A program made the position numbers and the translations under genes. A stretch of 5,183 nucleotides of DNA from Verrucomicrobiales bacterium. GTDB lineage: Bacteria; Verrucomicrobiota; Verrucomicrobiia; Verrucomicrobiales; DEV007. Location of the stretch: positions 1 to 5,183 of the forward strand of contig JAGNMT010000318.1 in the NCBI GenBank assembly GCA_017991025.1, written 5' to 3'. This document shows positions 1 to 5,183 of this stretch, piece after piece. How positions within the stretch are numbered: the stretch's first letter is position 1; each line of letters opens with the position of its first letter. The notes below the pieces were generated by a model. It saw only the letters and a program-made list of their open reading frames with translations, had not been told where the DNA came from and did no database searches.

Positions 1-3
1 ATA

Positions 4-31
4 TTGACAGCCCGACCCCCCATTTTATGAT
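4..31 (+). promoter_or_regulatory. Sigma70-like promoter match overlapping the first start codon
   Basis: A perfect -35 hexamer, TTGACA, lies at 4-9. After a 16-base spacer comes TATGAT at 26-31, one mismatch from the -10 consensus. The -10 element includes the ATG at 27-29, so a transcript from it would begin near base 38, inside the gene. It therefore cannot make an mRNA containing the annotated start. Either the match is fortuitous, or an upstream promoter outside the window drives the full gene. The signal peptide encoded immediately after the ATG favours the upstream start. Confidence 0.3.
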
Positions 32-1031
32 CTATCAGAAACCGTCGCTCCTTCGCCCCCTCCGGGCAGCTGCCGTATTCCTCGGATTCACCGTCACTTG
101 CGCAGTGGCCGCCCCGGTCGAACTCAACCGCATGAAGGCCGTCGTAAACGGCGAACCGATCACCCAGACCATGGTCGATCAGGCCGTTCAGACCCAGGTG
201 CAGGTATGGCTGATGGGGAACAAGGGCATGGTCAGCAAAGGCGAAGCCGAGCGCGAGATCCGGCTGATGGAGGAACGCGCCCTCGATGATTTGATCGACC
301 GCACCCTCATCCTGAGTGAGTTCAAAAAACTCGGAGGGGCGATCAAGGATCAGTTTGTCGATGAATCGATCACCCGCTTCATCAGTGAGCGCTTCAAGGG
401 AGATAAGGATAAATTCATGGCGGAGCTGCAAAAAACGGGCATGACGATCGCCCAGTTCCGCGAAGTTCAACGGGATCAGATCGCGATTCAGGCCTTACGT
501 TCCAAAAATGGCGGAGAAGAGGTGATACCGAACACTCCCTGGGAAAAAAAAGCGAAATACGACCAGATCAAAGGCGAGTTCGCCTCCGAGGGCCAGCCCA
601 AACTGAGAATCATGTCGATTCCGAAGCAAACCGAATCGAGCAGCCAGGATGCGCAGAAAAAGATCGTCGATACCGTAAAATCCAAACTTAGTAACGGCGG
701 GGATTTCGGAGAACTGGCCAAAGAGTATTCGAAAGACAGTTTCGCCGTCAAAGGCGGCTACGTGGGAGTTCTCGGAAAGGACACCCTCAACGCGGGACTT
801 ACCCAGGTCGCCTATAGCCTCCCCGCGGGCCAGGTAAGCGCTCCCCTGGATGACGGCCCTTTCTGGCGCATCCTGAAAGTCGACGAACGCGTCGGACAGG
901 CGACGCCCGGCTACGAAAAATTGGAAGAGGAGATTGATCGTCGCCTCACCATCGAAAAGCGGCAGAAGAATCTGGAGAGCTGGCTTAAAAAACTGCGCCG
1001 CGACGCGAACGTCCGCATTTACGATAACTGA
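27..1031 (+). CDS. Exported SurA/PpiC-like peptidylprolyl isomerase (parvulin) domain protein
   Basis: This 334-residue protein resembles SurA/PpiC foldases, which assist folding of exported proteins in the periplasm. Residues 1-29 form a signal peptide: a basic start, a hydrophobic core (about 14-27) and an AVAA-type cleavage region before PVEL. Residues 36-160 match the helical SurA N-terminal chaperone region, opening with the typical VVNGEPIT segment. Residues 192-288 match one parvulin domain, including FGELAKEYS, the GGYVG turn and the LPAGQVSAP segment. A charged helical tail (295-325) follows. E. coli SurA is longer and has two parvulin domains; here there is one. The two histidines usual in parvulin active sites appear replaced, by M196 in the first strand (LRIMSI) and R281 in the last (FWRILKV), so isomerase activity may be weak or lost and the role chiefly chaperone. 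There is no Shine-Dalgarno sequence; the signal peptide supports this ATG. The next gene starts 65 bases downstream. Confidence 0.85.
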   Translation: MIYQKPSLLRPLRAAAVFLGFTVTCAVAAPVELNRMKAVVNGEPITQTMVDQAVQTQVQVWLMGNKGMVSKGEAEREIRLMEERALDDLIDRTLILSEFKKLGGAIKDQFVDESITRFISERFKGDKDKFMAELQKTGMTIAQFREVQRDQIAIQALRSKNGGEEVIPNTPWEKKAKYDQIKGEFASEGQPKLRIMSIPKQTESSSQDAQKKIVDTVKSKLSNGGDFGELAKEYSKDSFAVKGGYVGVLGKDTLNAGLTQVAYSLPAGQVSAPLDDGPFWRILKVDERVGQATPGYEKLEEEIDRRLTIEKRQKNLESWLKKLRRDANVRIYDN

Positions 1032-1061
1032 TCTTCTCCGGCGCTCCGCGTTCGAAACGGG

Positions 1062-1090
1062 GGTGACTGAGGTTGAAAACCGTGTAAGAT
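1062..1090 (+). promoter_or_regulatory. Candidate promoter for leaderless ruvC transcript
   Basis: GTGACT at 1062-1067 (4 of 6 matches to TTGACA), a 17-base spacer, and TAAGAT at 1085-1090 (4 of 6 matches to TATAAT) form a modest sigma70-like promoter. Its expected transcription start, about seven bases after the -10 element, falls on the GTG start codon at 1097. That would give an mRNA with no 5' leader, which fits the absence of a Shine-Dalgarno sequence. The match is moderate and could be chance. Confidence 0.3.
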
Positions 1091-1096
1091 CCCACT

Positions 1097-1621
1097 GTGC
1101 GTGTCCTCGCCATCGATCCGGCGCTGCGGAACACCGGTTTCGCCGTCATTGAACAAGCGCTCGCTCCGGCAGGAAAGCCGAAGTACCGGGCGCTCGCCTA
1201 TGGCGTGATCAAAAACCACCGCGACTTACGCCAGTCCGGCTGCCTCGTCGCGATCCGGGAGCAAATCGTGGCGGTCATCCGTGAATACTCGCCCGACGTT
1301 TGCGCGGTTGAAGGCATCATTTATGTCCAGAGCTACAAAACCGCGATCACGATGGGTGCCGCGCGCGGTGCCGCGATCCTCGCCGCCGCCGAACACGGCC
1401 TGGATATATACGAATACGCCCCTCGCCGGGTCAAACAGGCCGTCGTCGGAAAAGGCGGTGCGGCGAAACAGCAGGTCGCGTTCATGATGCGTGCGCTCCT
1501 CGGACTCACCGAGACACCCGATGCCGATGCTGCCGACGCACTCGCCATCGGCATGGCGCACTGCTATGCAAGGGACCCGAACCGGGTCACGGCCACCACT
1601 GATCTTCCTGTCTCGCTTTGA
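1097..1621 (+). CDS. ruvC: Crossover junction endodeoxyribonuclease RuvC
   Basis: RuvC is the dimeric, Mg2+-dependent nuclease that resolves Holliday junctions by paired nicks in homologous recombination, acting with the RuvAB branch-migration motor. The 174-residue length is normal for the family. The RNase H-like fold is recognisable from VLAIDPALRNTGFA at the N-terminus. The catalytic acidic residues are present: D7, E72 (in AVEGIIY) and the DAAD pair D144/D147 in DADAADALAIGMAHC. The family segment PRRVKQAVVGKGGAAKQQV (about 109-127) is also present. The start is GTG; it places the catalytic aspartate at position 7 as in E. coli RuvC, and there is no better upstream start. No Shine-Dalgarno sequence is visible. 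ruvA and ruvB, often neighbours of ruvC, are not in this window. The next gene starts 20 bases after the TGA, suggesting co-transcription with the membrane GTPase pair. Confidence 0.96.
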   Translation: MRVLAIDPALRNTGFAVIEQALAPAGKPKYRALAYGVIKNHRDLRQSGCLVAIREQIVAVIREYSPDVCAVEGIIYVQSYKTAITMGAARGAAILAAAEHGLDIYEYAPRRVKQAVVGKGGAAKQQVAFMMRALLGLTETPDADAADALAIGMAHCYARDPNRVTATTDLPVSL

Positions 1622-1641
1622 TTTAAGAGCCCACTCCCCCG

Positions 1642-3111
1642 ATGAACGCCGACGACATCCGGAAAATACTCGCTGCTCAAGCTGTCGAGGAAACCGATGA
1701 GGACGAGCTTGTCCTCACCGGGAAGGAGAAACGGGACGCAGCGACAGGGGCTGGTGCTCCTCTCGCGCGAAGAAGCAACGCCGCAGAGCAGAACACCTTT
1801 CTCGTGATGCGGGCCGGGACCCTGCTGGGCCGCATCTATGCCCGCTTCCCCGAGGCGGCACGGTGGGCCGATCATGTCCCCTCGCCTCATTTTTTCAAAA
1901 TCCTCGCACTCGGCCTTGGCCTTACCGCTGCCGTTGCCGGCTTCCTCACCAACGAACTCGGCCCGGAAAAACGAATCAATATTCTCTCCTTCCCTCTTCT
2001 CGGCATCATCTTCTGGAGTTTCGCGATCTACCTTTTGGAAGGCTATCATTTTTTCCGCCGTCACCAGGCAAGCACGCAGGAAGGCTGGTTTGATTGGATC
2101 GGCGACCACCTTCAGCCCCGGCCATCCCGGGTAAAGAACCCTCCGGAAGGCAGCGGAGGCTCACCCATTCTCGAGCGGGCCCGCCTCCTCTTTGAAAAGC
2201 GCTGGCGCCACCTGAGTGCCCCGGTCACAACCGCACGGTTCAAAGCGATCCTTCACGCGGCGGCTTTTATCCTCGCTGCCTCGGCGATTGGCGGCATGTA
2301 TGTTAGGGGCCTCGCCAATGAATACCGCGCCGTCTGGGAGAGTACTTTTTTCACCGACAGCACTCAACTGCGTCCTTTCCTCCAGCTTGTTCTCGGCCCC
2401 GCCGTCTCACTGAGTGGTGACGTTTTCCCGGGCACCGCCGAACTCGATGCGATCCACTGGAGTGCGGTGAGTGGCGAAGCCTCCGGTGAAAACGCCGCCC
2501 GCTGGATCCACTGGTATGCCTTGACTGTGGGCCTATTTGTCCTCCTCCCCAGAGCGCTCCTCGCCTGCCTCTGGAGATTACGCGCCCTGCACCTTTCCCG
2601 CACGCTGCCCTTCCGGGAGTTTTCGCCCCGCTACTTCGAAAGACTGCTTTCCACCTCCACCGGCGCGGCACTGCCGCTCCATCTCGTCCCTTACGCCTTC
2701 CAGCCTGACCCCCACTCCAAAACCGCGCTGATTCGCCGGCTCGAAGATCATTTCGGCCGCGCCGTGGAAGTGAGCTGGGAGACACCGGTGCCCTTCGGTG
2801 AAGAGGAGAGTTTTTCCCTCACACTGCCGGCGGAAGACGAAGAGGTCATCCCGCTCTTCACGTTTTCCGCAACACCCGAGAAAGAAACCCATCTCACCTT
2901 CTATCGAACCCTCTTGAGTGCCTCACCCCACCCTGTTCGATTTGCCTGCTTTGACACGAGCGCTTTTGACCGGAAGTCGCTCTCCTTCGCCGATGCCGAA
3001 ACCCGCCGCAAAGGACGCGAGGCAGCCTGGAAACAGCTCTTTCAAACGGAAAAAATAGAGCTGATCCTTTCGCCGGAAACCGCCGCATCCCAATCCCCTG
3101 CTCTTCCCTGA
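1642..3111 (+). CDS. DUF2868-type integral membrane protein, partner of the downstream GTPase
   Basis: This 489-residue protein of unknown function resembles the DUF2868 family, whose genes I recall lying beside DUF3482 GTPase genes, as here. Four hydrophobic segments are visible at about 85-104, 112-132, 203-222 and 290-311. The basic loop between helices 2 and 3 (FFRRHQ and onward) suggests it is cytoplasmic. That puts both termini in the cytoplasm and the 223-289 loop outside. Family-like features are the EYRAVWESTFF segment just after helix 3 (227-237), the LGPAVSLSGDVFPG segment (251-264), WIHWYALT leading into helix 4, and a PRALLA motif inside it. The C-terminal 175 residues form a soluble domain containing FSATPEKETH (408-417) and a late AAWKQLF helix. 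The N-terminal 50 residues are charged and probably flexible. No catalytic motif is recognised. The gene starts 20 bases after ruvC and ends three bases before the GTPase ATG, so the two products are probably made together and may form a membrane complex. Confidence 0.8.
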   Translation: MNADDIRKILAAQAVEETDEDELVLTGKEKRDAATGAGAPLARRSNAAEQNTFLVMRAGTLLGRIYARFPEAARWADHVPSPHFFKILALGLGLTAAVAGFLTNELGPEKRINILSFPLLGIIFWSFAIYLLEGYHFFRRHQASTQEGWFDWIGDHLQPRPSRVKNPPEGSGGSPILERARLLFEKRWRHLSAPVTTARFKAILHAAAFILAASAIGGMYVRGLANEYRAVWESTFFTDSTQLRPFLQLVLGPAVSLSGDVFPGTAELDAIHWSAVSGEASGENAARWIHWYALTVGLFVLLPRALLACLWRLRALHLSRTLPFREFSPRYFERLLSTSTGAALPLHLVPYAFQPDPHSKTALIRRLEDHFGRAVEVSWETPVPFGEEESFSLTLPAEDEEVIPLFTFSATPEKETHLTFYRTLLSASPHPVRFACFDTSAFDRKSLSFADAETRRKGREAAWKQLFQTEKIELILSPETAASQSPALP

Positions 3112-3114
3112 TCC

Positions 3115-4581
3115 ATGCCCTCTCCAGAGTCAGACAAAGAGATCGTTCTCAGTCTTATCTCCCACACCAACGTGGGCAAGACAGCGCTTGCAAGGACACT
3201 GCTGCGACAGGATGTGGGTGAAGTCGCCGACAGCGCCCATGTCACGATTATCCCCGAGTCCTATCCGCTCATCGAGTCGGAGGGCATGAGCGCAAAACTC
3301 TGGGACACGCCAGGATTCGGATCGAATCTTGCCAAACTCGCGAAGCGTCTACGCTCGAGCGGAAATCCCGTCGGCTGGATCCTTCATCAGGTCTGGGACC
3401 GGACGCAGGACAGGTCCCTCTGGTGCAGCCAGGAGGCGATTCGCAACGTCCAGTCCGATGCCGATGTCGTCCTCTACCTTGTCGACGCCTCGCAGTCGCC
3501 CTCGACCATAGGCTACGTCGATCTCGAGATCGAGATCATCGAGTGGATCGGGAAGCCCGTCCTTGTTTTTCTCAATCAGACCGGCGCTCCCGATGCGGAA
3601 CGGGACCGTCTCAATGAAAAGGAATGGCGCGATCACCTCGCCAAACATGCGATCGTAAAAAGGGTCTCCACGCTCGACGCATTCACCCGCTGCTGGACAG
3701 TCGAGCACCAGATCCTCGCCCGGGCCGCCGAAGTCGTGAGCGGCGGCAAACAGAACACGGCACGGGCCCTCACCCGGGCATGGATCGAACGCAACCGCTC
3801 CCTTTTTGATGAGTCGGTATCCGCGATCGCCGGACTCGTCACCTTTGCCCTCGGCGATGTCGAACTTCTGCCCGAGCGGAGCATCTTCGAAAAAGTGATT
3901 CACCTTGTCAAAAAGAGCGAACGTGACCGGGATCTCGAGCGGGTCCAGAGCGCAATGTACAAACGCCTCGCAGAGAAGACCACCGAAACGGTCAACCGCC
4001 TCATCCTCCTCAATGGCCTCTCCGGGGAGACCGCCGCCAAGCTCGCCCGCACCTCCCGTGAAGCCCTCGCTGTGAAACGCGATGTCGAGGAATCCGTCAT
4101 GGCGGTGCTCGGCGGGGTCAGCTCGGGACTCCTCGGCGGCCTTTGCGCCGATCTTGCCTCGGGAGGCATGACACTTGGCGGAGGCGCCATTGTTGGCATG
4201 TTAGTCGGCGGGGCAACGACCTATGCGCTGGCCCGCGGTTATAACCTCACCCAGACCGGTCAGAACATGGTGCGCTGGACTGGAGCGCATTTTGTCGATC
4301 AGGTGAATTCCATTGTCATGCTTTATCTCGCGGTCTCCCATTTCGGAAGAGGTCGCGGCGCATGGCAGGATCCGATCAACAACCCCGCTCACTGGCAGAA
4401 GGTCGTCGAGGCGGAAATGAAAAAGGACAATGCGGAATGGCAGTCCCTCTGGAAGAAGGGCGGTCTCCAGTCAGACCCGGAACGGGTGACGAAGAAGCTG
4501 GAAAAGCTCCTGAGCCGGCTCCTCGCGGCGGTCTTCAGTGAGCTGTATCCGGAGAGCGCGGCAATCTTCCGGAATCGCTGA
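3115..4581 (+). CDS. DUF3482-type GTPase with glycine-rich, possibly membrane-inserting segment
   Basis: This 488-residue protein has a TRAFAC-type G domain in residues 8-205. The P-loop is SHTNVGKT (16-23), a likely switch I threonine is T44 in HVTIIP, and G3 is WDTPGFG (63-69). The G4 position reads LNQTG (153-157) instead of NKxD, and STLD (185-188) is a possible G5. The first P-loop residue is serine where glycine is canonical. Relaxed G4 motifs appear usual in the DUF3482 family, which this matches in overall layout. Residues 205-325 are helical and charged. Residues 329-373 are a glycine-rich hydrophobic stretch with repeated GG and GxxxG patterns (VLGG, LLGG, LGGGAIVG, LVGG), resembling a glycine zipper that could insert in or associate with membrane. 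The tail (425-480) is charged and helical. The ATG follows the DUF2868 stop by three bases, so translational coupling is likely. The cellular role is unknown; membrane-associated GTP-driven remodelling or signalling is inference only. Confidence 0.82.
   Translation: MPSPESDKEIVLSLISHTNVGKTALARTLLRQDVGEVADSAHVTIIPESYPLIESEGMSAKLWDTPGFGSNLAKLAKRLRSSGNPVGWILHQVWDRTQDRSLWCSQEAIRNVQSDADVVLYLVDASQSPSTIGYVDLEIEIIEWIGKPVLVFLNQTGAPDAERDRLNEKEWRDHLAKHAIVKRVSTLDAFTRCWTVEHQILARAAEVVSGGKQNTARALTRAWIERNRSLFDESVSAIAGLVTFALGDVELLPERSIFEKVIHLVKKSERDRDLERVQSAMYKRLAEKTTETVNRLILLNGLSGETAAKLARTSREALAVKRDVEESVMAVLGGVSSGLLGGLCADLASGGMTLGGGAIVGMLVGGATTYALARGYNLTQTGQNMVRWTGAHFVDQVNSIVMLYLAVSHFGRGRGAWQDPINNPAHWQKVVEAEMKKDNAEWQSLWKKGGLQSDPERVTKKLEKLLSRLLAAVFSELYPESAAIFRNR
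3518..3533. repeat. 16-base perfect palindrome inside the GTPase gene
   Basis: TCGATCTCGAGATCGA is its own reverse complement over 16 bases and contains three nested restriction-type palindromes (TCGA, CTCGAG, GATC). It encodes part of the VDLEIE strand-helix segment of the G domain. A perfect palindrome of this length is expected less than once by chance in a window this size, but biased codons (GAT, CTC, GAG, ATC) raise the odds. Confidence 0.5.
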
Positions 4582-4623
4582 TTGTGCGGAAAAGTGTCTG
4601 TCGGATGGCCGATTCATCATAGA

Positions 4624-4660
4624 ATACGGCGGGAGAATTCAAGACGAGTCAGCGCCGTAT
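4624..4660. repeat. Perfect 8-base inverted repeat upstream of the ThuA gene
   Basis: ATACGGCG at 4624-4631 and CGCCGTAT at 4653-4660 are exact reverse complements separated by 21 bases. No T-run follows on either strand, so this is not a standard intrinsic terminator for the GTPase gene. The right arm runs into TATCAT (4658-4663), a good -10-like hexamer that would start transcription near 4670, 25 bases before the ThuA ATG; no good -35 element accompanies it. A second weak -10-like TAGAAT (4620-4625) overlaps the left arm. The placement suits a regulator-binding site or mRNA hairpin, but this is inferred from position alone. Confidence 0.45.
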
Positions 4661-4694
4661 CATGTATCCTTTGCTAGTTTTACCGAAATCCCCA

Positions 4695-5183
4695 ATGAAA
4701 CCCCACTCGCTACTTTCCGTGATCCTCTTCTCCCTGCTCTGCGCCGCCGCGCCGTGGCAGGAAACGTTCGCCCGTCCTGCGGAGGGTCCGGTCAGGGTTC
4801 TCTTCGTCGGACACTCGGCCAGCCATCACCCGTCCGACCTGTACTACCCGATGCTGGTGAACGCCCTGGGGCGCGAGGCAATCTGGTTCGACTACGTCAC
4901 GACGCCCGAAGCGGCCTTTGCCGATGCGGACTACCTCGCACACTTCGATGCGGTGCTGCTCTACGCGAACCATGAGAAAATCGAGCCCGCCCACTGGGAG
5001 AATCTGAAGTCCTTCATTGAAAACGGCGGAGGATTTGTTCCGGTGCATTGCGCGAGCTGGTGCTTTCAAAATATCCCCGAGTTCGATCAGGTCGTGGGCG
5101 GGCGTTTTGCCAATCACAAAACCGCCATTTTCCGGACGAAAACGATAGCGCCTGATCATGCCGCGATCAAAGACGTGCCTGGA
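4695..5183 (+). CDS. Exported ThuA-domain protein, 5' part only
   Basis: An open frame of 163 codons runs off the window end without a stop, so the gene is partial. Residues 1-19 or 1-26 form a signal peptide: MKPHS, then a hydrophobic LLSVILFSLLCAAA core. The ThuA domain, a class I glutamine-amidotransferase-like fold, starts at about residue 33 with VRVLFVGHSASHH. It continues through FDAVLLYANHEKI (84-96), the elbow GGGFVPVHCASWCF (111-124) and VGGRFANH (134-141). ThuA proteins are loosely linked to sugar metabolism. The closely spaced HCASWCF elbow resembles a variant I associate with large secreted PVC-type proteins in which ThuA is followed by dehydrogenase, HEAT or cytochrome c domains; whether that applies depends on sequence beyond the window. 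An in-frame ATG at 4662 would add 11 residues before the signal peptide; the start at 4695 is preferred because it gives a standard signal sequence. No Shine-Dalgarno sequence is seen at either. It lies 113 bases after the GTPase gene and probably has its own promoter. Confidence 0.85.
   Translation, partial: MKPHSLLSVILFSLLCAAAPWQETFARPAEGPVRVLFVGHSASHHPSDLYYPMLVNALGREAIWFDYVTTPEAAFADADYLAHFDAVLLYANHEKIEPAHWENLKSFIENGGGFVPVHCASWCFQNIPEFDQVVGGRFANHKTAIFRTKTIAPDHAAIKDVPG

Noticed and set aside
1042..1062. Possible terminator hairpin around CCGCGTTCGAAACGGGG after the foldase gene
   Set aside because: Only three outer base pairs and a short AT-centred core align, internal mismatches break the stem, and no T-run follows.
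1073..1090. TTGAAA and TAAGAT as a promoter pair
   Set aside because: The spacer is only six bases, far too short for sigma70; the GTGACT hexamer at 17 bases is the better partner.
1564..2109. 181-codon open frame on the - strand
   Set aside because: It lies antisense to the end of ruvC and the start of the DUF2868 gene, shows no recognisable domain, and is the kind of shadow frame expected in GC-rich coding DNA.
3349..3903. 184-codon open frame on the - strand
   Set aside because: It is antisense to the GTPase G domain, whose motifs are clear on the + strand; the reverse translation shows no family features.
4731..4746. Lipoprotein signal (LLC) in the ThuA protein
   Set aside because: The residue before the cysteine is leucine, not the Gly, Ala or Ser needed for a lipobox, so an ordinary signal peptide is more likely.
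4538..4975. 145-codon open frame on the + strand
   Set aside because: It overlaps the end of the GTPase gene and the ThuA gene in a different frame. The ThuA frame has a signal peptide and conserved domain motifs, and this one is arginine-rich with no recognisable domain.
4710..5159. 149-codon open frame on the - strand
   Set aside because: It is antisense to the ThuA domain, which is well supported on the + strand.

Overview
The window looks like chromosomal DNA from a GC-rich bacterium (GC estimated by eye in the high 50s percent), most plausibly a member of the PVC superphylum and perhaps Verrucomicrobiota. The main clue is the last gene. It is an exported ThuA-domain protein with a cysteine-rich variant of the ThuA signature (HCASWCF) that I associate with secreted planctomycete and verrucomicrobial proteins. 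The absence of clear Shine-Dalgarno sequences at all five gene starts also argues against a typical proteobacterium or Firmicute. This placement is inference from family knowledge, not from a search.

Layout: all five genes are on the + strand. (1) 27-1031 is an exported SurA/PpiC-like parvulin-domain foldase or chaperone. (2) 1097-1621 is ruvC, the Holliday-junction resolvase, starting at GTG and retaining its catalytic acidic residues. (3) 1642-3111 is a four-helix inner-membrane protein of the DUF2868 type. (4) 3115-4581 is a DUF3482-type GTPase with an N-terminal G domain and a C-terminal region carrying a glycine-rich hydrophobic stretch. (5) 4695-5183 is the start of an exported ThuA-domain protein, cut off by the window end. 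The ruvC, DUF2868 and DUF3482 genes are separated by only 20 and 3 bases and are probably co-transcribed. The 65-base gap before ruvC and the 113-base gap before the ThuA gene are the places where new transcripts could start.

How the genes relate: the foldase and the ThuA protein act outside the cytoplasm, and RuvC acts on DNA. The DUF2868/DUF3482 pair is the least understood part. It looks like a two-component membrane GTPase module, an integral membrane partner plus a GTPase with a possibly membrane-inserting segment, whose biological role I cannot name. Regulatory signals are weak but suggestive: a sigma70-like match overlapping the first start codon, a possible leaderless promoter for ruvC, and an 8-base inverted repeat upstream of the ThuA gene. 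I saw no rRNA, tRNA, CRISPR array, insertion sequence or convincing intrinsic terminator.
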